NCBI RefSeq assembly: GCF_024199845.1
Contig: NZ_JANADO010000001.1
Coordinates: 6,510,001 to 6,574,000 of the forward strand
DNA: 64,000 bases
Direction: 5' to 3'
DNA from: Bradyrhizobium sp. CCGB12
GTDB taxonomy: Bacteria > Pseudomonadota > Alphaproteobacteria > Rhizobiales > Xanthobacteraceae
A program made the position numbers and the translations under genes. Below are positions 45,599-54,822 of this stretch, one piece after another. Position 1 is the first letter of the stretch. Each line of letters starts with the position of its first letter. The notes under the pieces are model-generated. The model was not told the origin of the DNA. It saw only the letters and a program-made list of their open reading frames with translations, and did no database searches.

Positions 45599-48439
45599 AT
45601 GACTGAACCGGCCGGGTTTGCGGCAGGAACCCTAACGTTCGGACCATTCACCGTGACGCCGCATGAAAGGCTGGTGACGCGCGACGGTGTCGCACTGACG
45701 CTGGGCGCAAAAGCCTTCGACATTCTGATCGCGCTGATGTCTCGGCCGAACGCCGTCGTCAGCAAGTGGGATCTGATGGCGCTGGTATGGCCGGGCCTGA
45801 CCGTTGAAGAAGCCAGCTTGCGCTTTCACATCGCAGCCCTTCGCAAGGCGCTCGGCGACGGCAGGGACGGCGCACGCTACATCACCACGCTGTCCGGCCG
45901 CGGCTATTGCTTCGTGGCGCCGATCTCCCAGTCGGACATTTCGTCACAGCGGCGCGCCGCACCGCGGATGGACCTGTCGCCCGTGAAGCTGCCGAACCGA
46001 CTGCAACGGATGGTCGGGCGCGACGATGTCATCGCCGCCGTCTCGGACAAGCTCGTCACATCGCGCTTCGTCACGATCGCCGGCCCAGGCGGCGTCGGCA
46101 AGACCGCCGTTGCGGTCGCGATCGCTCACGACCTGCTCGAGATTTTCGCCGATGCCGCGCACTTCGTCGATCTTGCCGCGCTCAGCGATCCCGATCTCGT
46201 GATCACCTCGATCCTGCTGATGCTGGGCTTGCCGGCGCAGACCGACGATCCCCTGCCCGCGCTGCTCGCGCATGTCAGGGACAAGAGGATGCTGCTGATC
46301 CTCGACAATTGCGAACACGTCATCGCCGCCGTGGCGCCGCTGGCCGCGGAGATCTTCCAAGCCGCGCCGCATGTCCACATCCTGGCCACGAGCCGCGAAG
46401 CCCTGCGCGTCGAGGGCGAGCAGGTCTATCGATTAGCGCCGCTCGCCATTCCCCCGGACGAGTCCGGACTAACCGCTGCTGCGGCGCAGACTTATCCCGC
46501 ACTTCAACTCTTCCTCGAACGGGCCACGGCCAGCGGCGCGCAGTTCGCGCTCGACGATGCCAATGCCGCGATCATCGCAAGAATCTGCCGCAAGCTCGAC
46601 GGCATGGCCCTGGCGATCGAGCTCGCCGCCGGCCGGGTCGAAGCCTACGGCCTGGAGCAGACGGCCACCCTGCTCGACGAGCGCCTCAACCTGCTCTGGC
46701 AGGGACAGCGCACCGCGCCGCCACGACAGAAGACGCTGCAGGCGACGCTGGACTGGAGCTACGGGCTGCTGTCCGATACCGAGCGCCTGGTGCTGCGCCG
46801 GCTTGCGGTGTTCGCGGGTCACTTCACCATCGATGCCGCGCTCGAGGTCGTCCCGGACGAGCGCGTCGATCGCTCCCACCTGTTCGACGCCATCGACAGC
46901 CTCGTCGCCAAGTCCATGGTCGCGCCGCGTCCGATCGGCGCCATGATGCGCTACCGACTGCTCGACACCACGCGCGCCTATTTGCTCGAGATCGAGCCGA
47001 ACGAAGCGTCCCTCGCCGCCCGCCACGCCACCTACTACCGGCAATGGCTGGCGCAGGCCGGCTCGACATGGGCCACGGTGCCGAGCGCCGACGAACGGGC
47101 GATCCAATTCTCCGCACTTCACAACGTGCGCGCCGCGCTCGATTGGTGCTTCGGCAGCGACGGTAATATCAGTATCGGTATCGCGCTCGCCGCTGCGGCG
47201 GCACCGATCTTCCTCGCGATGTCGCTCCTGATCGAATGCCGGCGCTGGTCGGAACGGGCGCTGCTTGCGATCGATCCATCCTCGCGCGGCAGCGCCGAGG
47301 AAATGCACATCCAGGCTGCCCTCGGCCTCACCTTGATGTTCACGCGAGGCGGCAGCGAAGCGGCGCGCGCCGCCTTGAGCCGGAGCCTTGCGATCGCCGA
47401 GGCGCGCGGCGACGAGATCAACCAGCTTCAGCTGCTCGGCCGCATGCATATCTTCCACGAGCGGATGGGAGAGTTCGACGCCGCCCTCGGTTATGCCCGG
47501 CAGAGCCTGACCGTCGCCGAGGCGCTCGGCGATGCCGCCTCGATCGCCCTCGCCCATTCGCTTCTGGGCGTCTCGCTGCATCTGGCCGGCGAGCATCGCG
47601 ACGCGATGACGATGCTGGAGGCCGCCTGGCAGGGGCCCGGCACGGAACGGATCAGCACGGTCTACGGCTTCGATCATCGCAACCGGGCCGGCATTTCGCT
47701 CGCACGCGAGCTCTGGTTGCAGGGCCGGCCCGCGCATGCGCAGCAACTGGTGCGGCAGACGGTCACCGAAGCCGCACAGATGGATCATCCGATCACGCTC
47801 TGCATCGCGCTGATCTGGGCTGTCTCGATCGATCTCTGGAACGGAGACCTCGACGGCGCGGAAGAAAACATCGACCGTTTCATCGCACATGCCCAATCGC
47901 GCTCGATGGGCCCGTACCTCGCGGTCGGCCGCGGCGTCAAAGGCGAGCTGGCAATCCGGCGTGGAGATGCCGCTGATGGCGTCGAGACGATCAAGTCCTG
48001 TCTGCGCGAGCTCCACGACGCCGGCTACGAGCTGCTCACCACGACCTTCAACATCGCGATGGTCCAAGGCTTATTGGCACTCGGACAGACCGAGCAGAGC
48101 GCACGCCTGATCGACGATGCGATCCACCTCGTCGAACAAGGCGGCGATCATCTCTACATGCCGGAGCTGCTGCGGATGAAGGGCCGGGTCCTCCTGTCGC
48201 TGCCGCAGCCCGGGGCCGAGCAGGCGGAAGTTCATTTCGTGCAGTCCCTGGAATTGAGCCGTCGCCAAGGCGCCAGAGCCTGGGAGCTGCGGGCCGCGAT
48301 CGATCTCGCCGGACTATTTGCCGAACGCGGGCGGCGCGAAGAGGCGAAACGATTGCTCCAATCGTCCCTCGAGGGTTTTGCCGAAGGCTCCGAAACAGCG
48401 GATATCGGGGCGGCCAGCGCGCTTCTGACGACGCTGTAG
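45599..48439 (+). CDS. Winged-helix / NTPase (STAND-like) / TPR transcriptional regulator
   Basis: A 946-residue protein from the ATG at 45599. Residues about 10-110 are an OmpR-type winged helix (LGAKAFDILIALMSRPNAVVS, RFHIAALRKALGD, SGRGYCFV wing). A P-loop NTPase follows with Walker A GPGGVGKT (162-169) and Walker B MLLILDNCEHV, then the STAND-like ATSREALRVEGE sensor segment. The C-terminal half is TPR helices. The frame is open upstream to 45464 but that part overlaps the divergent ohr promoter. It is a likely regulator of the ohr operon; inferred from position. Confidence 0.85.
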   Translation: MTEPAGFAAGTLTFGPFTVTPHERLVTRDGVALTLGAKAFDILIALMSRPNAVVSKWDLMALVWPGLTVEEASLRFHIAALRKALGDGRDGARYITTLSGRGYCFVAPISQSDISSQRRAAPRMDLSPVKLPNRLQRMVGRDDVIAAVSDKLVTSRFVTIAGPGGVGKTAVAVAIAHDLLEIFADAAHFVDLAALSDPDLVITSILLMLGLPAQTDDPLPALLAHVRDKRMLLILDNCEHVIAAVAPLAAEIFQAAPHVHILATSREALRVEGEQVYRLAPLAIPPDESGLTAAAAQTYPALQLFLERATASGAQFALDDANAAIIARICRKLDGMALAIELAAGRVEAYGLEQTATLLDERLNLLWQGQRTAPPRQKTLQATLDWSYGLLSDTERLVLRRLAVFAGHFTIDAALEVVPDERVDRSHLFDAIDSLVAKSMVAPRPIGAMMRYRLLDTTRAYLLEIEPNEASLAARHATYYRQWLAQAGSTWATVPSADERAIQFSALHNVRAALDWCFGSDGNISIGIALAAAAAPIFLAMSLLIECRRWSERALLAIDPSSRGSAEEMHIQAALGLTLMFTRGGSEAARAALSRSLAIAEARGDEINQLQLLGRMHIFHERMGEFDAALGYARQSLTVAEALGDAASIALAHSLLGVSLHLAGEHRDAMTMLEAAWQGPGTERISTVYGFDHRNRAGISLARELWLQGRPAHAQQLVRQTVTEAAQMDHPITLCIALIWAVSIDLWNGDLDGAEENIDRFIAHAQSRSMGPYLAVGRGVKGELAIRRGDAADGVETIKSCLRELHDAGYELLTTTFNIAMVQGLLALGQTEQSARLIDDAIHLVEQGGDHLYMPELLRMKGRVLLSLPQPGAEQAEVHFVQSLELSRRQGARAWELRAAIDLAGLFAERGRREEAKRLLQSSLEGFAEGSETADIGAASALLTTL

Positions 48440-48447
48440 CGCCTCTC

Positions 48448-49119
48448 TCAGCCCGTCGGCGTGCCCTGCTTCCACTGGCCGCCGGCGATCTTTGCGGCGG
48501 CAATCACGGCCTGGGTGCGGCTCTCGACGCCGAGCTTTTGCAGGATGGCCGAGACGTGCGCCTTGATGGTGGCCTCGGAGACGCCGAGCTCGTAGGCGAT
48601 CTGCTTGTTGAGGAGCCCCTCCGACAGCATCATCAGGACCCGGACCTGTTGCGGCGTCAGCGTCACCAAGCGGTCGCGCAGGCGAGTCGTGTCGGGGTCG
48701 GCGGCGGCCGACAGATCGGTGTCGGCGGGAACCCAGACGTCGCCTTCCATCACCTTGAGGATGGCGTCGCGCAGCGTCTCGACGCCGAAACGCTTCGGGA
48801 TGAAGCCGGAGGCGCCGAAATCGAGCGAGCGGCGGATCGTGGCGCTGTCGTCGGAAGCCGAGACGATCACGACCGGAATCGCCGGATATTGCGCCCGCAG
48901 ATAGATCAGGCCCGAAAAGCCGGAGATCCCGGGCATCGAAAGGTCGAGCAGGACCAGATCGACGTCGGAGGTCTGTTCCAGCAGCTTGGTCAGATCCTCG
49001 AACGATCCGGCCTCGTCGATCCTGGCCGAGATCAGGACGCCCGCCACCGCCTGCCGCAGCGCGTCGCGGAACAGGGGGTGGTCATCGGCAATGACGAGAT
49101 GGGTGGAGGGAGCGTTCAT
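48448..49119 (-). CDS. CrbR/ErdR-like LuxR-type response regulator
   Basis: A 223-residue NarL/FixJ-type regulator. The receiver has acidic DDHP at 12-15, phospho-Asp59 (LVLLDLSMPG) and Lys in GFIPKR. The segment GISGFSGLIYLRAQYP with VVIVSASDD is characteristic of the ErdR/CrbR group that pairs with SSS-type hybrid kinases. The C-terminal LuxR helix-turn-helix is LTPQQVRVLMMLSEGLLNKQ and ELGVSEATIKAHVSAI. No kinase gene adjoins it; the CrbS-like kinase 6 kb away is the best partner. It is convergent with the STAND-like gene and divergent from the MFS gene. Confidence 0.88.
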   Translation of the reverse strand: MNAPSTHLVIADDHPLFRDALRQAVAGVLISARIDEAGSFEDLTKLLEQTSDVDLVLLDLSMPGISGFSGLIYLRAQYPAIPVVIVSASDDSATIRRSLDFGASGFIPKRFGVETLRDAILKVMEGDVWVPADTDLSAAADPDTTRLRDRLVTLTPQQVRVLMMLSEGLLNKQIAYELGVSEATIKAHVSAILQKLGVESRTQAVIAAAKIAGGQWKQGTPTG

Positions 49120-49423
49120 CGTTCTCTTGCTGTTGTTCGCGCCGAGCCGGCGGACTGATGCCGCGGCGGGCCAATTCTTCCCTGAGCGGCCGTGGCATGC
49201 AAGTGCACATTATCCCTTTGCTGCAAAGGGGTTAATCGGGAAGCCGTCGAGCCCCTGTGCTGGCTCCTGATACCGCATTGTCAGCCGCGCGTCAGTGCGC
49301 AAGGCCGAAAGTCGTATTGGGGCGGGTTTCACGCCGATGTTACCTTGCAGCCAGGACCTGGGTTGATCCGGCACGTCCGGACATCTGGGGCGCGAGGAAA
49401 CGCATTTCGGGGAGCGACTCAAC

Positions 49424-51088
49424 ATGTCGACAGTGGCTGTGTCTCAGACGAGCGCGGGAGGAATGACGAAGGACGAACGGTTCGTCATTCTCGCCTCCTC
49501 GCTCGGTACCGTCTTCGAGTGGTACGACTTCTATCTCTACGGCTCGCTGGCCGGCATCATCGGCGCGCAGTTCTTCTCGGCCTATCCGCCCGCCACCCGC
49601 GACATCTTCGCGCTGCTGGCGTTCGCTGCGGGCTTCCTGGTGCGTCCGTTCGGCGCGATCGTGTTCGGCCGCGTCGGCGACATCGTCGGCCGCAAATACA
49701 CCTTCCTCGTCACCATCCTGATCATGGGCCTGTCGACCTTCATCGTCGGCCTGCTGCCCAGCGCGGCGACCATCGGCATCGCGGCTCCGATCATCCTGAT
49801 CGCACTGCGCCTCGCCCAGGGCCTGGCGCTCGGCGGCGAATATGGCGGTGCGGCGACCTACGTCGCGGAGCATGCGCCGAACGGCAGGCGCGGCTTCTAC
49901 ACCTCCTTCATCCAGACCACGGCGACGCTCGGCCTGTTCCTGTCGCTGCTGGTGATCCTGTTCACCCGCACCGCGACCGGCGAAGCCGATTTCGCGGCCT
50001 GGGGCTGGCGCATCCCGTTCCTGGTCTCGGTGCTGCTGCTCGGCATCTCGGTCTGGATCCGTCTCCGCCTCAATGAGTCGCCGATCTTCCAGAAGATGAA
50101 GGAAGAGGGGAAGGGCTCGAAGGCGCCGCTGACGGAAGCCTTCGGCAACTGGCAGAACGGCAAGCTCGTGCTGCTCGCCCTGCTCGGCGGCGTGATGGGC
50201 CAGGGCGTGGTCTGGTACACCGGCCAGTTCTACGCGCTGTTCTTCCTGCAATCGATCCTGAAGGTCGACGGCTATACCGCCAACCTCCTGATCGCCTGGT
50301 CGCTGCTGCTCGGCACCGGCTTCTTCATCGTGTTCGGCATGCTGTCCGACAAGATCGGCCGCAAGCCGATCATCCTCGGCGGCTGCCTGATCGCGGCACT
50401 CACCTTCTTCCCGATCTTCAAGATGATCACCACCAACGCCAACCCGGCGCTGGAAAAGGCCATCGAGCAGACCAAGGTCGAGGTGGTGGCCGATCCCGCG
50501 GGCTGCGGCGATCTGTTCAACCCGGTCGGTACCCGCGTCTTCACCTCGCCTTGCGACACCGCACGCGCCTTCCTGTCGCAGTCGTCGGTCAAGTACTCGA
50601 CGATCCCAGGTGCGGCCGGCTCCGGCGTGAAGGTGATGGTCAACGGCAAGGAAGTTCCCTACACGAACGCCAAGGATAGCAACCCGGCGATCCTCGCCGC
50701 CGTGCAGGCAGCTGGCTATCCGAAGGCCGGCGACGCCGGTATCGTGAAGATGTCGCATCCGTTCGACATCTTCCGCCCGCAGGTCGCCGCGGTGATCGGA
50801 CTGCTGTTCGTCCTGGTGCTCTTCGTCACCATGGTCTACGGCCCGATCGCCGCGATGCTGGTCGAATTGTTCCCGACCCGCATCCGTTACACCTCGATGT
50901 CGCTGCCCTACCACATCGGTAACGGCTGGTTCGGCGGCCTGCTGCCGGCGACGGCCTTCGCCATCGTGGCTTCGACCGGCGATATCTACGCAGGCCTCTG
51001 GTATCCGGTCATCTTCGCGGCGATCACCGTCGTGATCGGCTTCCTGTTCCTGCCGGAGACCAAGGACGTCGACATCAAGGCGATCTGA
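49424..51088 (+). CDS. MHS-type MFS transporter with a large extracytoplasmic-type insert
   Basis: A 554-residue carrier of the metabolite:H+ symporter (MHS) branch. It has WYDFYLYGSLAGIIG near the N-terminus, RVGDIVGRKYTF as the loop 2-3 motif, and RLAQGLALGGEYGGAATYVAEHAP as the loop 4-5 signature. Unlike usual family members of about 430 residues, it carries an insert of about 120 residues (about 335-455) between two transmembrane segments, with two Cys (GCGD, SPCDT). The substrate is probably an organic acid. It is divergent from the ErdR/CrbR-like regulator, which may control it. Confidence 0.88.
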   Translation: MSTVAVSQTSAGGMTKDERFVILASSLGTVFEWYDFYLYGSLAGIIGAQFFSAYPPATRDIFALLAFAAGFLVRPFGAIVFGRVGDIVGRKYTFLVTILIMGLSTFIVGLLPSAATIGIAAPIILIALRLAQGLALGGEYGGAATYVAEHAPNGRRGFYTSFIQTTATLGLFLSLLVILFTRTATGEADFAAWGWRIPFLVSVLLLGISVWIRLRLNESPIFQKMKEEGKGSKAPLTEAFGNWQNGKLVLLALLGGVMGQGVVWYTGQFYALFFLQSILKVDGYTANLLIAWSLLLGTGFFIVFGMLSDKIGRKPIILGGCLIAALTFFPIFKMITTNANPALEKAIEQTKVEVVADPAGCGDLFNPVGTRVFTSPCDTARAFLSQSSVKYSTIPGAAGSGVKVMVNGKEVPYTNAKDSNPAILAAVQAAGYPKAGDAGIVKMSHPFDIFRPQVAAVIGLLFVLVLFVTMVYGPIAAMLVELFPTRIRYTSMSLPYHIGNGWFGGLLPATAFAIVASTGDIYAGLWYPVIFAAITVVIGFLFLPETKDVDIKAI

Positions 51089-51115
51089 TCGGCAGCACCG
51101 ATCTCAACCGATACG

Positions 51116-51149
51116 AACCGGCCGCGGTCTCCGCGGCCGGTTTTGTTTT
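51116..51149 (+). terminator. Rho-independent terminator after the MFS gene
   Basis: AACCGGCCGCGG, loop TCT, CCGCGGCCGGTT, then TTGTTTT: a 12-bp perfect stem plus T-rich tail 28 bp after the stop codon. It lies between convergent genes. Confidence 0.9.
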
Positions 51150-51155
51150 GTGGGA

Positions 51156-51629
51156 CTATTGATCGCTGCCGATGAATTGCAGCACGATCTCGCGGCGGTG
51201 CGGGCGAGCACGATGCTCGATGAGATAGACCGCCTGCCAGGTGCCAAGCGCGAGCCTGCCGTTCAGAACCGGGACCTGGAGCGAGGTCTGCGTCAGCATC
51301 GTCTTGACGTGCCCGGGCATGTCGTCGGGCCCCTCGGTGTCGTGAGTCCAGGGCGCATTTTCGGGCGCGAGCCGGGACAGCGCCGTGCTGAGATCGACGA
51401 GGACGGAAGGGTCGGCGTTCTCCTGGATCGTCAGCGAGGCCGAGGTGTGGCGGATGAACAGCGTCAGCGCGCCGTCACGCGCGTGGGCCTCATTGAGGAA
51501 TTTCGCGGCCTCGCTGGTGAGATCGGTGAAGCCGCGCCCCGGCGTCTGCACCGTCAGCAGCGACGATGCGATGGTGGTGGCTTGCACTGACGATGGCGCC
51601 GAGCGCGTGACGGATTTGCCTGATGTCAT
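51156..51629 (-). CDS. yjbQ: YjbQ-family (UPF0047) protein
   Basis: A 157-residue member of the YjbQ family, small trimeric beta-sandwich proteins. Signs: LTLFIRHTSASLTIQENADPSV (the H-TSA-L-IQEN motif), HDTEGPDDMPGHVKTML and LGTWQAVYLIEHR. Members have weak thiamin-phosphate-synthase activity and an unclear main role. The ATG at 51629 gives the normal family length; the frame stays open upstream into a repeat. Confidence 0.9.
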   Translation of the reverse strand: MTSGKSVTRSAPSSVQATTIASSLLTVQTPGRGFTDLTSEAAKFLNEAHARDGALTLFIRHTSASLTIQENADPSVLVDLSTALSRLAPENAPWTHDTEGPDDMPGHVKTMLTQTSLQVPVLNGRLALGTWQAVYLIEHRARPHRREIVLQFIGSDQ

Positions 51630-51663
51630 CAATAGTCTCTCAACTCCGATAGTCGCCGTAGCC

Positions 51664-51765
51664 GTAGGGTGGGCAAAGCGAAGCGTGCCCACCAATTCAC
51701 ACAACGGATCAAACATGGTGGGCACGGCGCAAGAACGCCTTTGCCCACCCTACGGCATCTCGCTA
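51664..51765. repeat. Dispersed inverted repeat (GTAGGGTGGGCAAAGCG type)
   Basis: GTAGGGTGGGCAAAGCG and CGTGCCCACC at the left face GGTGGGCACGG and CCTTTGCCCACCCTAC at the right, enclosing about 25 AT-richer bases. The unit lies upstream of yjbQ and 3' of the secreted coiled-coil gene. It is another common intergenic element type of Bradyrhizobium-like genomes. Confidence 0.6.
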
Positions 51766-51769
51766 CGCA

Positions 51770-52303
51770 CTAAATCTTCCCCGACACGTCCTTCTGCACG
51801 CGGTTGGCCATCTCGATCAGCCGGCGCCAGGCCTTTTCCAGGAACGACATCACGCGGTCGACATCCTGGTCGCTCGGCAGCGGAATCTCGATTTTGCGCT
51901 CACCCTCGGCGACCTTGGGTTCTCGTGCTTGCGGCTCCGCCTTCTTGAGCGGATCGGATTTCGGCAGCGGCTCGTCGATCTTGCCCGACACCGTCGGCCC
52001 CGCCGCGAGCTGGCCCTTCAGCTTCTCGACTTCGGCCTGAAGCCGGCCGATCTCGGCATCGAGCGCGGAGCGTTCGTCGGGCACGGCGTAGCAGGCCCAG
52101 CCGGCGCCGTTCTTGGAGCAGGTCGACAGGGTCCCGGTGCGGGTGTCGAGCCGCAGCACGCCCTCGGTGATGGGCGTCATGCTGTAACGGCCGTTTTCGC
52201 TGTCGGGCGCGGACTGCGCGGCAACGCCGCCGCAGCCGACCATCACCGCGGCGAACGTTCCTGCCGCAAGCCATGATGTTGTGGATGACGTCACAGGTCT
52301 CAT
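51770..52303 (-). CDS. Secreted coiled-coil hypothetical protein
   Basis: A 177-residue protein from the ATG at 52303 (GGAGAG upstream). Signal peptide: SWLAAGTFAAVMVGCGGVAAQ. Its Cys occurs in the hydrophobic stretch but not in a clean lipobox. A short Cys-containing domain (LSTCSKNGAGWACYAVPDE) precedes a coiled coil (about 75-100), a charged Pro/Lys-rich linker and a C-terminal amphipathic helix. It is likely periplasmic. The function is unknown; it is divergent from the Fo-ATPase operon. Confidence 0.65.
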   Translation of the reverse strand: MRPVTSSTTSWLAAGTFAAVMVGCGGVAAQSAPDSENGRYSMTPITEGVLRLDTRTGTLSTCSKNGAGWACYAVPDERSALDAEIGRLQAEVEKLKGQLAAGPTVSGKIDEPLPKSDPLKKAEPQAREPKVAEGERKIEIPLPSDQDVDRVMSFLEKAWRRLIEMANRVQKDVSGKI

Positions 52304-52664
52304 CGCGCTCTCCGCCACGACGCGCAGGTGTGGCACTTTCGCAATTCTACACCCCGCCGCGGCGATCCGCCGCCCAAAACGCACCACCGATATCAACGAC
52401 GGCAATGGTTCGTTTGATCCCGGCAGCGCGGCGAAATGGCGGTTGCATCTGCCGATCATGCGGACAGCTGCTGCGGTGCGGCGTCACGCTGTGTGCAGCG
52501 CTGCCGCGCGCGCCAATATCATCAAGCAAATCAGATACATAAGAGAAAGCGACGCAATCGTGACTTGGCTTGACTTGATTATAGGCCATCAGTATGGTCC
52601 GCGCGGCTTTTGAGGGTGGCGGGCGTAATTTCCATTCAGCCGCGGCGTTTCGGGTCTTCGTTGC
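52304..52664. other. Intergenic region upstream of the Fo-ATPase operon
   Basis: This 361-bp gap contains the predicted atp promoter (52570-52598). The left part should hold the promoter of the divergent secreted protein. No gene with protein character is seen. Confidence 0.5.
52570..52598 (+). promoter_or_regulatory. Sigma-70-type promoter for the atp Fo operon
   Basis: A -35 TTGACT (52570-52575), a 17-bp spacer and a -10 TATGGT (52593-52598) lie 66 bp upstream of the atpI start. Spacing is ideal, the -35 has five of six consensus bases and the -10 four of six. Confidence 0.55.
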
Positions 52665-53039
52665 ATGACACAGGGCACGGGACACGGCGAGAATGGGGAT
52701 CGCGATAAATCGTCCGAGGAAGCTGCGCTTTCCGAACGGCTCGGAAGTCTTGATCAGAGGTTGTCCGAATTTCGCGACCGCCGGATCAAGACCGAGCAAC
52801 CCGCAGGTGACGGTGGAGACGGAGCGGCCAGAGCCTCGGCGATGGCGCTTGGTTTCCGGTTATCCTCGGAGTTGATCGCCGGCGTCATTGTCGGAGCGGG
52901 GATTGGCTGGGGGTTCGACCGCTTGCTGTCGACGTCGCCTTTCGGGTTTATCGTGTTCACGCTGCTGGGCTTCGTCGCCGGCGTGGTGAATGTGGTGAGG
53001 TCGGCGGGCGCGGGTCAAAACAGGCGCGGTGGTTCGTAA
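52665..53039 (+). CDS. atpI: ATP synthase protein I
   Basis: A 124-residue protein: a charged, disordered N-terminal half, then two transmembrane helices (about 64-85 and 92-112) with the AtpI pattern GAGIGWGFDRLL. AtpI helps assemble the c-ring and is not part of the final enzyme. It opens the Fo operon atpI-B-E-F'-F. ATG at 52665. Confidence 0.9.
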   Translation: MTQGTGHGENGDRDKSSEEAALSERLGSLDQRLSEFRDRRIKTEQPAGDGGDGAARASAMALGFRLSSELIAGVIVGAGIGWGFDRLLSTSPFGFIVFTLLGFVAGVVNVVRSAGAGQNRRGGS

Positions 53040-53151
53040 GCCGATCCGCACAGGAGAGGAATTGTCGCGCCGGCTTCGCCGGTGCGGGCCGGCCCGGCCG
53101 GCAGACCGAGACCCGCCGGCATAGCCCGGCAGACCAAGAGATGCCGCGCTG

Positions 53152-53901
53152 ATGAAAATCGACCCGATCCACCAGTTCAACATCGAGCCTCTCTTCACCC
53201 TGGGCCATATCGGCAATCATACGATCGCCTTCACCAATTCGTCGCTCTACATGCTGGTGGCAGTCGCGATCATCTCGATCCTGATGCTCGCCAGCAGCAC
53301 ACAGCTGGTTCCCGGGCGGCTCCAGTCTGTCGCTGAGATCTCCTACGAATTCGTCGCCTCGACCATCCGTTCGACGGCCGGCGCGGAAGGCATGAAGTTC
53401 TTCCCGCTGATCTTCTCGCTGTTCATGTTCATCTGCGTCTCGAACCTGGTCGGCATCATCCCCTACACCTTCACGGTGTCGAGCCATCTGATCGTCACCG
53501 CGGCGCTCGCGCTTCTGGTGTTCTTTACCGTCCTGATCTACGGCATCTACAAGAACGGCCTGAAATTCTTCAAGATTTTCGTTCCCCACGGCGTCCCCAT
53601 CTACATCCTGCCGCTGGTCATGTTCATCGAGATCCTGTCGTTCTTCCTGCGGCCGGTCTCCCACAGCGTCCGTCTCTTCGCCAACATGCTGGCCGGCCAC
53701 ATCGCGCTGAAGGTGTTCGCAGGCTTCGTCGCCATGCTCGGCTTTTCGCTCGGCGCCGTCGGCTGGATCGGCGGCGTGCTGCCGCTGGCGCTCACCGTCG
53801 CGCTGACTTCGCTCGAGCTCCTGGTCGCGTTCCTCCAGGCCTACGTGTTCGCGATCCTGACCTGCATCTACCTCAACGACGCCATTCATCCGGGACACTG
53901 A
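53152..53901 (+). CDS. atpB: F1Fo ATP synthase subunit a
   Basis: A 249-residue membrane subunit forming the proton half-channels. The essential Arg is R174 in [13 protein letters not shown]. Five to six hydrophobic segments and the C-terminal [15 protein letters not shown] are typical. It follows atpI by 112 bp and precedes atpE by 53 bp. Confidence 0.96.
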   Translation: MKIDPIHQFNIEPLFTLGHIGNHTIAFTNSSLYMLVAVAIISILMLASSTQLVPGRLQSVAEISYEFVASTIRSTAGAEGMKFFPLIFSLFMFICVSNLVGIIPYTFTVSSHLIVTAALALLVFFTVLIYGIYKNGLKFFKIFVPHGVPIYILPLVMFIEILSFFLRPVSHSVRLFANMLAGHIALKVFAGFVAMLGFSLGAVGWIGGVLPLALTVALTSLELLVAFLQAYVFAILTCIYLNDAIHPGH

Positions 53902-53954
53902 GCGGTCCGGGGAATTTCCACCCACAACGCAATCTTTCTTCCAAGGAGTCTAAA

Positions 53955-54185
53955 ATGGATCCGGCAGCAGCAAAACTTATCGGCGCGGGCATCGCGTGCA
54001 TCGGCATGGGCGGTGCGGGCGTCGGCGTGGGCGTGATCTTCGGCAACTACCTCGCCGCAGCTGTCCGCAACCCGTCGGCCGCTCAGGGCCAGTTCGGCAA
54101 CCTGATCTTCGGCTTCGCCGTGACCGAAGCGCTCGGCATCTTCTCGCTGCTGATCGCGCTGCTGCTGCTGTTCGTTCCGCTCTGA
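53955..54185 (+). CDS. atpE: F1Fo ATP synthase subunit c
   Basis: A 76-residue hairpin subunit of the rotor ring. Helix 1 carries the glycine motif [12 protein letters not shown], the polar loop is RNPSAAQGQ, and helix 2 has the proton-binding Glu58 in AVTEALGIF. The ATG at 53955 follows AAGGAG. Confidence 0.97.
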   Translation: MDPAAAKLIGAGIACIGMGGAGVGVGVIFGNYLAAAVRNPSAAQGQFGNLIFGFAVTEALGIFSLLIALLLLFVPL

Positions 54186-54250
54186 GAACGACGTTTTTCG
54201 CGCCGTTCCAGCCCCTGGGACGGCGCGCGTGACAGCAACAGGAGAACTCC

Positions 54251-54817
54251 ATGGCTGAGAGTCATGGCGGCGCAAAAGGTCCGGCGGCGGGCGCTCACAC
54301 CGAGGCTGACGGTGGTCACCACGGTGGCGGTTTCCCGCCGTTCGAGAGCAGCAGCTTTGCTTCACAGCTGGTGTCGCTCGCGATCTTCTTCGTCCTGCTT
54401 TACGTGATCGTGTCCAAGCTCGCTCTGCCGCGCATCGGCGGTGCGATCGAGGCGCGCCAGAACAAAATCGAGGGCGACCTCGCCGAAGCGCAGAAGCTGA
54501 AGGACCAGTCCGACGCGGCGCTGAAGGCCTATGAAAGCGAGCTCGCTTCGGCGCGCACGCGGGCACAGGCGATCGGCAACGAATCCCGCGACAAGGCGAA
54601 TGCGCAGGCGGACGCCGAGCGCAAGGCGCTGGAAGAACAGCTGGCGGCCAAGCTCGCCGGGGCGGAGAAGACCATCGCCTCGACCCGCGCCGCCGCCATG
54701 AGCAACGTCCGCGGCATCGCGGCCGATGCGGCAGGCCAGATCGTGCAGCAGCTCACCGGCGTCGTTCCCGACGCTGCGTCAGTCAATGCCGCGGTCGATG
54801 CGTCCTTGAAGGGTTAG
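54251..54817 (+). CDS. atpF': F1Fo ATP synthase subunit b'
   Basis: A 188-residue peripheral-stalk subunit (atpF', also called atpG). A His/Gly-rich N-terminal tail precedes one transmembrane helix (about 36-56) and a long Ala/Lys/Glu-rich coiled coil. The b' identity is shown by the extended N-terminus and the paired atpF gene 5 bp downstream. The ATG at 54251 follows ACAGGAG. Confidence 0.93.
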   Translation: MAESHGGAKGPAAGAHTEADGGHHGGGFPPFESSSFASQLVSLAIFFVLLYVIVSKLALPRIGGAIEARQNKIEGDLAEAQKLKDQSDAALKAYESELASARTRAQAIGNESRDKANAQADAERKALEEQLAAKLAGAEKTIASTRAAAMSNVRGIAADAAGQIVQQLTGVVPDAASVNAAVDASLKG

Positions 54818-54822
54818 TCGAG

